Part shown: positions 51,669 to 61,080 of the stretch, piece by piece
How positions within the stretch are numbered: the stretch's first letter is position 1
How the letters are laid out: each line of letters begins with the position of its first letter
Assembly (NCBI GenBank): GCA_020091685.1
Contig: CM034591.1
Span: 26,999,312 to 27,063,311, forward strand
Source of the DNA: Lutjanus erythropterus
Taxonomy: Eukaryota > Chordata > Actinopteri > Lutjaniformes > Lutjanidae
Direction of reading: 5' to 3'
DNA length: 64,000 bases
Notes under the pieces: generated by a model
Database searches by the model: none
The model's input: the letters and a program-made list of their open reading frames with translations, nothing else
Told to the model about the DNA's origin: nothing
Made by a program: the position numbers and the translations under genes

Positions 51669-54600
51669 TGTGTGTGTGTGGGCACTGTCATAAGACCTCA
51701 CACAGGAACTCAGACAAACTGTCCTTGCAGTGCTCTGAGATTCTGTGAATACCAGAGTATGTGTGATTTGGGAGAATAATGTGGCGAAAGTGAGGGACGT
51801 GCCATCTGAGGACATAGAGCCCACAGTCAGCCTGGCAGTTGGCCCGAGAGCTGCCTGTCAGAGAAGAACGTATAGACATCTGGAAGGATGCAGAGACTGC
51901 ATCACAACAAAGAGGCTTCACCAATTTTAGAGCACAGGACCTTCAAAGGTGCAATAGAGTAGGAGGAGAAGCAAGTGCTGAAAAAGCAATATCTGGAACC
52001 TCCACCTTCTAAGATGTTGTTATTTGCCTTAATCATACCTTTCTGTGAGCAAAAACTATATACATGCAATTCCCGGAAATTGCTTATTTTCCCAGTTGTA
52101 ATACAGTTAATATCAACACTGACTACACAACATGGTATATTACACACAGGATTGGTTCATGTTGGTTGTCCTCGGGGCCCTGACCACTGTTGGTTTCTAT
52201 CCTCGCTGGATGTTTGTAGCATTGACCCAATGGTCCATGTCTAACTAATTAGATGGCTACAATTAAAACCAGCAGTGCAATGAATCCTACTTTGGGAAAC
52301 ACCATTAAATGTGCACTTGCTGAGCCTTAGGAAATATACTTATTTCCTTTCTTGCAAAATCATAGATGAAATAATAGCTAAAAGCCTTTTGTCTGTATGG
52401 TATAAAGCTATAGCTAGCAGGCAGTTAGTTTAGCTTTGCCTAAAGACTGGAAACAGGGGGAACAGCTAGTTTGGCTCAGTTTAACAAAGTCTGCCTGACA
52501 GCGCTTTGAAAATGAATTAATTACCAAGTTTAATCTCATTTGTTTAAACTGAAGTGCAAAAATGAGTAAACCACAACATTGTCCAGGCAACCCGTTTACC
52601 AGTGTTTCTAGTCTAGTCGAGTCTTTGTGATAAGCTAAGCTAACCAGCTCCTGGCTCCAGCTTCATAATTGTCTACCCTTTCAATTTTCCTGGGAGACTT
52701 CTGGTTCTCATTGCCCTCTCCCAGTTTCCTCCAGCAGTCACAATCCTCATTTCTCCCACTTTATAACAAATTTCACACGCCCTTTTATCCTTTTCATTGC
52801 CACAATTTGTTTCTGGTGTTGTACCACATGTACAAACCGTATATCTTTGACATAAAAGGCTGTTGCAGTGTACTTATTATTTTATGTTTTCATTCTTCAA
52901 AAACTGACAGAATGCAGGAAACAAAAAAATCTCACATTTTCTCACATCAGTTTCCTGTTTTGGTTTCAAACTCCTCCTTATTTCTGAGGTCTCAAAGTTG
53001 TTGCTACTTATACAGTTACATGAATTTTGGTCACCATACAAGTAACATTGTTCCATGTTTACAGTATTTCAATTACTTGTTAATTTGTCACTGTGACTAT
53101 CTCTCTGCTACCAGACATATTGGAAAAGTTGACAAATGGATTTTAATTACCCTGTAAATAACTTTTATCATTATGGATGTCTCAACTTGTTAAGTCAACA
53201 GTTTATGTCCATAATAAAAAACAAAACAAAACGTAAATGTACATTTAAGAAATAGACTGAATTCCAACCAGTTTATCCTGACCTCTGTGTCAAATGGTGT
53301 TGGATGTTTGATCTTTAATCTACTTTAATCGAATTCCTTTGTCATTCTATTATGTGTGCTACCATCATGCTGGATGACACATGGCAGTTGGAACTGAAAT
53401 TAAACCTTATAGGCAAGCAATCCTGAACGTTAACTCCACTATATTACCTAGTCTACTATCGCAATTCCACTTTTGAAACTGTCACATGGAAAAGACATGA
53501 CAGCTTCGGCCTCTATGATGAATGAGGGAGAGAGGAGAGAGCTGGAGATTGGGGAATAGAGGAAATAAGGAGGAAATAAGGAGGAAATAAGGAGGGAAAG
53601 GTTGAAGGAAAGAGGTGCAAGGAGGGACAGCAGTGGGAATTCACAAAGGGCTTTCATGTGGTGAACAATGATTAATAATAATGCAGACTAATGGAGGCAG
53701 AATGAATGGAGTAGGTATGTGGAGACTTGCAGTTACTGTGTTTTCTCGCTCCGTTACATTATCTCCCCTCACTTGACATATTCACATTCACACAAATTCG
53801 TACACACATGCCAATCCGATGGAAACACTTAGCCTGGTAATGATGAAACGTGACTCTGTGGTCACATTTATTCTTCACACGTGACTAAATGTTGGCTTTG
53901 ATTTTCCAAAAACACGGCCTCTTCTGCAACACATTTATATCTAAAGTTAAGTGGATCCATTTAGGAAACGTTTCAGGTTGCCTAAATTGTCTTACACTTC
54001 ACGTAAGCCAAAGAATTAAAGGCGAGCTAAACTTTCAAAGAAGTGGTATACAGCAAGTGTTTCCATGTGTTGCATCAATCTTTTCCAATTATGACAACCT
54101 CTAATGACAAGTTAAAAAAAAACAAAAAACAATTGGTTGCATAAGGTTTTTAAGTTGATTACTTATAAAAGATTAGTTTTCCCACATCATTTAAAGGATT
54201 TTTAAGTGTTATGTACGTAATTCCCCAAATTCTGAACACAAGATTTTCAGTTGACAACCATTTAAAAAATTGAGTTGCTCCACTTGAATTATCTTCTAAC
54301 ATGCAGTCTTAACTGTCTGGACCATGTTCAGTGAGTGGGGGAGGGGACTTGAAAAATTAAGTTATCAAGCCAGTTTCATTAAGCTACTATAATTTTAATT
54401 TAGTCCTAAATCAGTGATCAGAGATTTGAGTTTAAGTTGCATACAATAAGTAGATGTATGTAAAATGGTTGTGTCAGCAAAACTCATCAAAAGAGTGTTT
54501 GCAACTGTACAGGTTTATCAAAATCACTAAATTAGAATTTTCATCTTGTAACCGTACATTTCATTAAGTCGTGCCAGTAAGAGCCCTGAATTACTTTTTA

Positions 54601-55232
54601 GAGTGTACCGGAGCGCAGATATAAGCGCAGCTCACCCAGGGAAGGATATAGCCTGAACACCCAGTTTCACATTATGTGTCACTCTGCCACTGCCGGCATC
54701 TGTGCACATGTATAAAAATATTGAACTCGCATATTGCCACACATTTTGAATCTTACAGAAACCCCACGACAATGTAGATGGCAAGTTAGAATTTAAAATG
54801 TTGGACCTCGGATTTGGTTCCCGGTGAAAAGGAGAGGCTGTCACCGTGCGAATGCGTTTCCGTTGCAAGAAAAATTACATAATTAAACTGGTTAATTAGT
54901 GAGCTAATTAATGTGAGGAGAAATGGTGCAGACAATGGATACTGGTTGCAGCACTCGAAGCAATAGCTTGGACCACCTATTGAGTTTTAGGCTCTGAATG
55001 TTCAATGAGAGAAGTCACATGCTCGTTCACTCCACAGTTCAATGAAATGCAACCGCTGAATCAAGCGTGCAAACGAAGCCTCACCTGAATCCGTGTAGCG
55101 TGGCCTGGCGAGGTCTCGGAAATAGTAGATAAAATCCAGGCAGTGTTCGTTCTGCACTTCCCCCTTTGAACAAAGATCTGACAGGAGTTCAAGTGCCTTT
55201 TGACAAATCTCGTCATCTCTGTCTCCAGGCAT
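29761..55232 (-). CDS. syt9: synaptotagmin-9 (six coding exons)
   Basis: Synaptotagmin-9 is a vesicle membrane Ca2+ sensor for regulated exocytosis in neurons and endocrine cells. The joined product is about 540 residues (mammalian about 491): lumenal N terminus with Cys10, Cys21 and Cys31, a membrane span about 53-75 followed by a WKLCW juxtamembrane motif, a Pro/Ser-rich linker of about 190 residues, C2A (about 274-395) and C2B (about 410-540). C2A keeps all five Ca2+-binding acids (D302, D308, D360, D362, D368). C2B has D434, D440, D494 and D496, with E502 (VGHNE) at the fifth place, as in this subfamily. The C2B polybasic stretch ([13 protein letters not shown]) and WHPL (535-538, the WHxL motif) are present. 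The N terminus and [12 protein letters not shown] in the linker point to SYT9 rather than SYT3, 6 or 10. Introns 1 and 3 are about 11-12 kb. The coordinates end at the read-through stop after exon 6 (see exon 6). Confidence 0.95.
29770..29899 (-). CDS. syt9: syt9 coding exon 6 (end of C2B)
   Basis: The acceptor TGCACCTACAG opens [20 protein letters not shown] and continues to [13 protein letters not shown]. Human SYT9 ends HSLVEKR. Here GAG is followed by GTGAGGTGA, which can be read either as a near-consensus donor leading to a small final exon to the left, or as Val-Arg-stop (stop at 29761-29763). I could not identify a downstream exon, so the last two residues are uncertain. Confidence 0.92.
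30181..30352 (-). CDS. syt9: syt9 coding exon 5 (core of C2B)
   Basis: The acceptor CTCTCACATTCACAG and the donor GACCG|GTGATG bound the segment that begins by completing Asp440 and continues [40 protein letters not shown] and ending AVMDYD. It carries the polybasic effector stretch and two Ca2+-binding Asp residues. Confidence 0.97.
30449..30569 (-). CDS. syt9: syt9 coding exon 4 (start of C2B)
   Basis: The acceptor TTGTCTTTCAG and the donor TCTG|GTAATT bound 40 codons plus one base: [20 protein letters not shown], then [20 protein letters not shown]. This gives C2B strands 1-2 and the first Ca2+-binding Asp (D434). The exon lies about 200 bp to the left of the Tc1-like remnant inserted in intron 3. 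Confidence 0.96.
30759..31685 (-). mobile_element. truncated Tc1/mariner element in syt9 intron 3
   Basis: The right end has a Tc1-type terminal inverted repeat next to a TA (minus strand CAGTTGAGGAC ... AATTATTGGCCCCCC). The transposase reading direction is leftwards. The copy breaks off at about 30759, so the C-terminal part of the transposase and the other terminal repeat are missing. It lies in the same orientation as syt9, 190 bp upstream of exon 4. Confidence 0.9.
30760..31358 (-). pseudogene. broken Tc1-like transposase
   Basis: Starts [20 protein letters not shown], with helix-turn-helix DNA-binding segments, then [17 protein letters not shown] and the catalytic-core segment [13 protein letters not shown] holding the first DDE Asp. 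It has a frameshift near 31255-31262, a Trp-to-stop change at 30787-30789 (just before GCFSASGTG), and loss of everything after that. The second Asp and the Glu of the catalytic triad are absent, so it is inactive. Confidence 0.9.
31837..32310. repeat. AT-rich imperfect repeat in syt9 intron 3
   Basis: Two diverged copies of a roughly 200-bp unit: AATATGTTCTTTATTAGTCA / ACCTTAATTAGACACCATAC, and again AATGTGTTCTTTATTAGATA / CCTAAATAGACACTACATAC. A CTAATAAAGAGTCTAATACT tail follows. No coding content. Confidence 0.55.
35799..36075 (+). mobile_element. tRNA-derived SINE (teleost type)
   Basis: The head GGGGTGGCAGTAGCCCAGTC resembles a Pol III A box, with a degraded B-box-like GGTCCAGTCC. The body contains GAGAGGTGCCAGTTCACCTC, CTAGGTGCCCTTGAGCCAGG and CACTCTGACATTTCCC, which I recognise as a widespread fish SINE. 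It lies in syt9 intron 3. Confidence 0.8.
36740..36880 (+). repeat. non-LTR retroelement 3'-tail-like fragment
   Basis: TCTCAAGAAACTTCCTGGTT followed by AAATAAAGGTTAAATTAG, a typical dispersed LINE-type 3' end in fish with an A-rich simple tail. Confidence 0.6.
37516..37564. repeat. (TG)n microsatellite
   Basis: About 24 TG units in syt9 intron 3. Confidence 0.97.
37600..37695 (+). repeat. retroelement tail with (TTTGA)n
   Basis: TGTAAACTGCTTTGGCAAC ... GCCAATAAAGTCG is followed by four TTTGA pentamers. The layout (polyadenylation-like signal then short tandem repeat) is that of a non-LTR retroelement 3' end. Confidence 0.55.
39690..39905. repeat. dispersed repeat (GGTTCACACCAG type)
   Basis: GGTGGGTTCACACCAGTCTT, GTCCAGTTGAACTGAACC and CTGGTCTGGACCAAACAG are phrases of a dispersed fish DNA element. 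Any ORF through it is incidental. Confidence 0.5.
41850..41995. repeat. dispersed repeat (GTCCTCACTTGG type)
   Basis: CCCAAAATGTCCTCACTTGG, CGTCCTCATTATGTAGGTCT and GGGTCCTCACAAAGATAGAT recur widely in teleost genomes. Ends in an ACACACCCACACA-type tail. Confidence 0.55.
42751..43306 (-). CDS. syt9: syt9 coding exon 3 (linker end and C2A)
   Basis: The acceptor TTCCCACAG ends at 43307; the donor is TCCTCG|GTGAGT. The exon holds [19 protein letters not shown], a [10 protein letters not shown] motif, a short RRGGGCGR insertion and the whole C2A domain. Visible C2A hallmarks are [32 protein letters not shown] and [13 protein letters not shown]. This is the strongest single homology in the window. 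Confidence 0.97.
43808..44300 (-). CDS. syt9: syt9 coding exon 2 (transmembrane and linker)
   Basis: The acceptor CACCCTCTCAG ends at 44301; the first two bases complete Asp50. The exon encodes the membrane span ([20 protein letters not shown]...), [13 protein letters not shown], and then a Pro/Ser/Val-rich linker with a conserved [12 protein letters not shown] block. The phase needed by exon 3 fixes the donor as ATTGG|GTCAGT. A competing GTATAAG four bases downstream would shift the frame. The linker is about 50 residues longer than in mammals. Confidence 0.93.
44507..45572. repeat. possible element with GGTAMCACTT ends
   Basis: CGGTACCACTTAAGAC at the left and TGTAAAGTGTTGCC at the right are imperfect inverted ends of the GGTAACACTTTA type seen in fish non-autonomous elements. 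The 1.07-kb interior is AT-rich and non-coding. In syt9 intron 1. Confidence 0.4.
49980..50022. repeat. (TG)n microsatellite
   Basis: About 21 TG units preceded by TATATATCTATATATC. syt9 intron 1. Confidence 0.97.
51600..51680. repeat. (TG)n microsatellite, longest in window
   Basis: About 40 TG units with one TATG interruption. syt9 intron 1. Confidence 0.98.
52400..52670. repeat. dispersed fish repeat (TAAAGACTGGAAACAGGGGG type)
   Basis: Contains GGAAACAGGGGGAACAGCTA, GTTTGGCTCAGTTTAACAAA and GATAAGCTAAGCTAACCAGC, familiar pieces of a common teleost interspersed repeat. In syt9 intron 1. Confidence 0.6.
53559..53596. repeat. short tandem repeat AGGAAATAAGG
   Basis: Three 11-bp units (AGGAAATAAGG) in a purine-rich stretch of syt9 intron 1. 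Confidence 0.85.
55085..55232 (-). CDS. syt9: syt9 coding exon 1 (lumenal N terminus)
   Basis: The ATG at 55232 has a purine at -3 (GGAAATGCC). 49 codons plus one base run to a TTCAG|GTGAGG donor. The peptide starts [20 protein letters not shown] and contains [19 protein letters not shown]. It parallels the mammalian SYT9 start, including three cysteines at matching spacing; these are thought to support disulfide-linked dimers in the related SYT3/5/6/10 group. Confidence 0.94.
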
Positions 55233-55239
55233 TTCCCAC

Positions 55240-55690
55240 CAGCATCCTTATAAATGGAGGGTCTCTTAGGCACCACCACCTCACCGCTGACAGCCAGGCA
55301 CCTCTTCCACGCTGCTCCGCACGGCTTCTGCTGGACTCAACCACGCATCCAGCGGCACGCCTACCCGCACGATGGACTCGACGGAGGCGCTCTGCTTTAG
55401 AAAGAAGAAAAAAGCACCGGTCCAAGTGGTGATCCACGGAGAAAGCCTTCCACGCATGTGGAACACACGGAGTTTTTTTTTATGTAACAGTCAGTCTCAC
55501 TGCTGCTGCTGTGGTTGTTTGAAGCCACCGGTTGAATTCACGCAGCCACTGCGGCGCCGCGCGCTGTCCAAGGTGCTGAAATGTGCGCGCGCTTCAGAGC
55601 CGGACTCTCGCGACAATGAATCTGTCTGTCCAGCAGGAAGTCTGCCGTCTGTCCTCTGATGTCTTCACGCCTCCGAGCGCTAACAAGCTG
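55240..55690 (-). promoter_or_regulatory. syt9: CpG-rich syt9 5' flank / probable promoter
   Basis: The roughly 450 bp upstream of the syt9 ATG is clearly richer in G+C and CpG than the AT-rich surroundings (for example GCGGCGCCGCGCGC near 55551-55564, and many CG steps at 55310-55390). This fits a CpG-island promoter with the 5' UTR inside it. No clear TATA box is seen, and the transcription start is not determinable from sequence alone. Confidence 0.65.
55560..55580 (-). promoter_or_regulatory. RE1/NRSE (REST-binding) motif upstream of syt9
   Basis: On the minus strand the site reads TTCAGCACC, two spacer bases (TT), then GGACAGCGCG. The canonical RE1 is TTCAGCACC-NN-GGACAGCGCC, so only the last base differs. 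It lies about 330 bp upstream of the syt9 ATG inside the CpG-rich segment. REST silences neuronal genes in non-neuronal cells through such sites, and other synaptic genes carry them. Binding itself is inferred. Confidence 0.8.
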
Positions 55691-55983
55691 CGGAAAAGTT
55701 CAGCAGCATTTTGCTACAAGGAGAAATAACAGGATTTGACAGCAGAGGAGTACAACCTGTAGACACGTCGAACACTTGTCCGCTACGACGAACCTGGTGT
55801 GGTTTTACGTGCCTGCACGTGTCCAATCAGAGGGTGACATGGTTTTCTTTTTTTCGTTTTGTGAAATCTTTCTTTTTTCTTTTTAGATTCAACAAGCCAG
55901 GTGTCATTCCAAAAGCCGCTGATATAACATTACATATGTAAGTTTAGTGTAAATTAATTTAAAGGGGCAGCAACATTAAAATC

Positions 55984-56143
55984 AGCAGTGGCTCTTCCTG
56001 TCACTCCCTGTCAAAAATAGTTTTTTTCAGTGAGCTCTTCACATCGTGGTCCTGCCAAGACAACCGCAGCTATGCATCCATCTGCAGTGACATCCATCAT
56101 ATGTCTTGCCATACACTGGACTAATTAGAGCCAAGGGTGGATG
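55984..56143. repeat. direct repeat C, left copy
   Basis: Matches 56683-56843 over its whole length: TGTCACTCCCTGTCAAAA, ATCTGCAGTGACATTCATGATATG-type core, and TGTCTTGCCATACACTG are shared. The two copies flank the family B foldback. Confidence 0.8.
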
Positions 56144-56161
56144 GAATTAATTGCAACTACT

Positions 56162-56432
56162 CAAAATTAAAACTAATTTAAATACATATTTTTTCTTTTT
56201 ACCTGTAGTGCTATTAATTCATCTAGATTGTTTCGGTGTGAGTTGCTGGGTACTGGAAATATCTGCCATAGAGATGCCTGCCCTCTCCCGTTAATGGAAA
56301 TAGATGGCACTGGGCTTGTGATGCTCAAAGCCAAAAAAGTACATTTGAAAAACTCTGCAACAATGTCTCTCTCCAGAAAGCATGACCCAGTTACACACAA
56401 TAACCCACAGACCTTGTCATGAGGAGTTAGAT

Positions 56433-56487
<55 letters not shown>

Positions 56488-56680
56488 TCTATGGATCATC
56501 TTGAGTGACTGGGTAATGATTTGTGTGTCATCTAGTTCAATTATATTAGAGACAAGGCAGATATCTCTATGATATTTCCAAAACTCAGCAACTTACACCA
56601 AAACTATCTAGATGGAAATATTGCATTACAGACCAGAGGAAAAAATGACTTTTGATTTTGGTGTGAGCTGTTCCTTTAAA
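56162..56680. repeat. foldback element, family B, second copy
   Basis: Shares GTGTGAGTTGCTGGGTACTGG, ATAGAGATGCCTGCC and the right end GATTTTGGTGTGAGCTGTTC with the other family B copies. It contains a (TAGA)n microsatellite at 56429-56487 and sits between two 160-bp direct repeats. The left end is decayed. Confidence 0.65.
56429..56487. repeat. (TAGA)n microsatellite
   Basis: About 14 TAGA units inside the second family B foldback. Confidence 0.97.
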
Positions 56681-56682
56681 AC

Positions 56683-56843
56683 CAGCTCAGTGGATGATCT
56701 GTCACTCCCTGTCAAAAGTTATTTTTCCAATGAGCTTTTCACATTGTGCCCCTGTGAAGACAGCTGTAGCTATCCATTCATCTGCAGTGACATTCATGAT
56801 ATGTCTTGCCATACACTGAACTAATTACAACCAGGGGTGGATG
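56683..56843. repeat. direct repeat C, right copy
   Basis: About 160 bp, same orientation and nearly the same length as 55984-56143, diverged by scattered substitutions. Not recognised as a known LTR (no TG...CA ends, no primer-binding site seen). Confidence 0.8.
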
Positions 56844-56873
56844 TAACAGGCATATTTGCCCCATGCATTACAT

Positions 56874-57190
56874 TTCAAATCAAATCAAATCAAGTTTATT
56901 TATGAAGGACATTAAAAAAAAAGTGTTGTACAGTGAAATAACAAAAGTTTAATAAAATAATCATATAGCACAGTAAACAGCAAATTAGCAGTAAAGATAA
57001 CATAAAAATACCATCACTTGCACAAAAATAAAAGTAATGGAACAGAATTTTAAAACATTACTGTAAAAACAGAAAAAGAGAAGTGCAAAGGAAGAAAAGT
57101 GAAATATAAAACTTCAAGAACCCTCAAAAGCCCAAGGAGATCCTGTGGGGCTTCAGTTTTGCCTTAAACGTGTCTACAAAGGGGGACCAC
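56874..57190. repeat. dispersed repeat beginning (AAATC)n AAGTTTATTTATG
   Basis: Begins with four AAATC units and CAAGTTTATTTATGAAGG. It carries later CCTCAAAAGCCCAAGGAGAT and TTTTGCCTTAAACGTGTCTA, phrases of a common teleost retroelement-like repeat. Confidence 0.55.
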
Positions 57191-59268
57191 TTTTTAATTG
57201 TCACCTCATGTCTGATTTTTGTTTTCCTTAACACAAATAGAGACATTTTCAATATAAATTGATGTAGAGAAGGGACAAGCTAGTACATAAAAAACCATCA
57301 GAATGCAGGAAATGAAACGTTTAATGCTTAAAATTTCCTACGGGAGGACCTTTGTCTATTGTGTCCCCCACCCCCCTGGTTGAAACGAAACCTACACCCT
57401 TGGAAATTAAGAATGCACACGCACGCAGAGAGGTAAAGCATTTATTTATCTTACCATTCATGTTTTTTATTGTTTGTAATTATTTCTGAAGTGTTCAGGG
57501 CATAATTATAATCAATAGCTCTATATATTCCTGTTGCAACAATCAATATCCACATTTCAAAGAGTGTGCATTGTTGTGCTGTCAATCCTGTTACGCATTT
57601 ACTCAACCAATCATTAACTAGTCTCAGTAGTAAGTAGACACACAGTCAATTTCACCTTTATTTCAGAGACTGACATGCCCAATTATGATACACAGACTCT
57701 ATGTGGTTTCAGGGCACATACTATTATACTTGAGTGGGAAGAGTAATAGCCTGAGTGTGTGTAACACGCCGTAATTGAAAGTAGACTAGTTTGTGACATG
57801 CACCATACAAAGACGTATGCTGTAGGCAAATCTATATAATGGTCACTGAGAAAGAATCTCTGGTATGACATAAAAATGTTCCTTTGATGTAATGGGCATT
57901 ATAGAACTCAGTAATAAGGCTACTGCAAAAAAAAAGGAAGTTCAAAGAGGGTGCCAATTAAGAATAAAAATGTATCACAATTTCCTCACCTAACTACTTT
58001 TTTATTAGTATATCAGAGTTTCTCCCACATGGCAATTTCAAAATAGACAAACAGAAGAAGAGATACTAAGAAAAAGGGATGGAAAATGACAGATAAATTC
58101 GTGTGCAGCGTTGGTGATTTTCATGCTTGTTCCACCAAGAACAAAGAGCCCAGCAGTCATCTCCTATCAAAGATAAACACCCCTTCTAATGAGCTGTGCC
58201 CTGTGTGCGTTTATCTTGTTACTCTGCTGTCTTGCAAATGGTGTGTTGTGCTCTCCTACCTTGTAATAATGAGAGCCTAGCAGGCATCCGAGAAGACTTT
58301 ATCTCCACACAAGACAACATGGGAATGTGGTTAGCATGCTATTTATGTAAAACACATTTGTCTTCTTTGAATGGTTAAGGAGGTGGGAGTTTTGTGATTG
58401 GAGGGACAAGTAGGTGATGGTGGTTATCATGGCTGTGTGGTAACGTGTGTGTGTGTGTGTTTTCCATTCAAAAAAAAAAAAAATCACAGCAGTAAGTCAG
58501 CTTTCTTGGTGTCCATAGCAACTGTAAAAGACAGAAGGCACTCTTCACCCATTTATTCTCTTCAACTCTCATGTTGTCAGCCACTCTTCTCCGCACCATT
58601 CATTAATGCGCCAGCATTTCTTCTACTCCACCTCCTCCCCATTTTTTATTTTATAATTATTTTCCTCTTCTCTCCTTGCTGTCTTCTTTCATTGTAAACT
58701 ACTTTCTATCATATCTCTCTCTGTCTCTCCAACCCATTTTGTCAGTGCATGTTTCAGTTTACCAGGGGTTAGAACAACAGATCAACAACACAGGGGCAGT
58801 AATAAAAGGCCAGTATGAAGACTATTGACACTGCATTGACTGCATACCTTCACAGTTCCTTCCCAGTTTATTGTCCTCTCTCTGGTGGTGAGATGAGGAT
58901 GTTTCAAGAAATTCCTCTCTGAATTTGCATCACAAACTAGATCAATAATTCATGGCACACACAGGACTGAAAGAGTTAATTCAACCAACCAACCAGTCAG
59001 TCAGTCCACAAGTTAATCAATCAATCCATCCAAACCATCAATGCGTTTTGGTGGCCATGATTTCCTCCTCCGAAATGGAGATTAACAGAAGAAAAGTCTT
59101 TTCTTAAGATGAGAATCAACTTGGAACCATGATTGGTTTGGATCCTTGAGGCTGTGTTTGAATTTGCATGCTTCAAGACTCAAGTGTGTACACATGTACA
59201 CCTGATGCACAAGTCAAAGCATGCAGTTTGTTATGTAATATCACCTAAATTCTTTATTTGTGAAGATC

Positions 59269-59646
59269 TAAAGGACCAGCGTGTAAAATTTATTGACATC
59301 AAGCGGTCAAGCTTGAAAATTCAAATGCCTCATTTAACACTCCAATTCAAAACCTGCAGGAAAACCTACAGTGGCTGCGAAAGTCATGCAAAGATGTCTG
59401 CGATAATTTAGTTCATTTAATTATAGTTGCCATGTGGGTGTAAATAACATTCTTGGATATTGTGTAAATAGCTACATTGCTGGTCCATCCTGGATGCAAA
59501 TAGCCACACTGGTTATACCACCTCAGGTGAAAATGGCTACACTAGGTATTCTAACCCATGGTGCAAATAGCATCTGCCATATTATATTTCATTTCTGCCA
59601 TATCTTGCCAGTAAATTCCTTTAAAAACTACACTCTGCTGCTTTAA
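59269..59646. repeat. family A element, diverged copy
   Basis: Starts AAAGGACCAGCGTGTAAAAT and ends near AAAACTACACTCTGCTGCTT. More decayed than the other copies. Located in the DNA upstream of syt9. Confidence 0.5.
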
Positions 59647-61080
59647 TTGACACTTTGCAAGCATTTTGTTGAGTTGAATATACAGAAACCAAAAATATAT
59701 TAAAAATAAGATATATTTTCAAATATAAATATTTGTGACTAATAAAATGCGATGTAAAAGATATGTTATATACCATTACAGGTTGTATTTAACTGAACAC
59801 AATGCATAAATATGGTTTGATGAGCTCTGTTCCATTTCATATTAGTGTTCATTTAAATGCAGATAGGCCAGTTCCCCTGGATTATCCCTTCATAAATATT
59901 GTTGTTTTTTTTTTGTTGTTGTTGTTGGGATGAGAACATTCTGTAATGAGACATGTTTATTGTTTTATGGATCTCTCCTTCATTTCATGTTTCCTGTGAT
60001 CATAGAAATTGTGAGTTTTTGCCTCTGGCTTGACATTGCTGAGCAGATTATGTCAGTAAAACTATGGCTTGCCTCTGCTTGCTTCATTCATTTCATGGGG
60101 TTATGGTTCCTTGGTGGTAATGATCTCCTGAGTGAAACCTTGAGATAGAGCCATCAAAATGTTTCCCTTTGGTTTCAATTTGTTTAACACACAGAGGATC
60201 ATCATCATGCAAAAAACAAAAAAAAAATCTAACAGTTCCATTGTAATTCCTGGTTTATCAGAAAATGTGTGAATATAATTAATCTCAGCATACAAAGTCA
60301 AATGCTTTCTAAATGTGAAAATGATGGATAACAATAGTAAAAGGCAAAGAAAGGGGTCTCTGAATGCTCTTTTTAAGTGTATACATACGAGGAAGAATAG
60401 GAAGCACCACTTTGACAAACTGATCCATCAGCCACAGACAGGGGAGAACAGCATGTATGTGACTAGATGAGAGTTGAAGAGATTCATTACTAGGTATTTT
60501 CCAAGAAATCTCACATCTGCTACCCAAGCCTCTCAGTATTCTTTGAATCAAACAAAGTGTCGTTCGTAGAGGAGCTGTGCAGTAGAGGAGAGGAGGAGGA
60601 TGGAATTCTCTCTCATCTCAATTGCTCTTTCTCTGCCTCTATTTTTCTCTATGGCTGAAAAGAGAGGCCTTGAGGGTTTGAGCAACGGGTCTCAAAAAAC
60701 AAAAGGCACAAAGAGAAAAGCCAATTCGAGATATTTTGGTATGTGTGTATGTGAGAGACAGTGTGTGAGAGAGTGAGGGAGATCATGCTGTGTGTACGGA
60801 GAACAGAATAGTGTAGGGTGTTAGTGTGTGGGGGGAGGGGATAAGAAGGAAGAACTGTAAGTAAGAGAGAGAAAAATACACTCAGGCAGCACACACAGAC
60901 ATATTCACCATAAAGCCAACAGAGGTTTCTCAGACTGGGATTTGTGTACCGTACATTTAGCATCCAAAGCTGACAGCACTGCTCTCTAACCTCTGAACGA
61001 ATTAAGTGTTGTACTCTAATGTAGACAAATGTTACTCAACAAGTAAAATGCATTTATTTCAATGTAGAGCCCTTCAATGT

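Larger units (their letters stand above)
44301..55084. other. syt9 intron 1
   Basis: About 10.8 kb between the lumenal and membrane-span exons. Contains two long (TG)n tracts, a possible inverted-end element and a dispersed repeat. Long first introns are usual for synaptotagmin genes and may hold regulatory DNA I cannot recognise. Confidence 0.75.

Noticed and set aside
52669..53157. 162-codon open frame on the plus strand in syt9 intron 1
   Set aside because: It starts with TTG, is rich in Phe/Ser/Leu/His with no recognisable domain, and overlaps the edge of a dispersed repeat. Most likely a chance ORF in pyrimidine-rich DNA.
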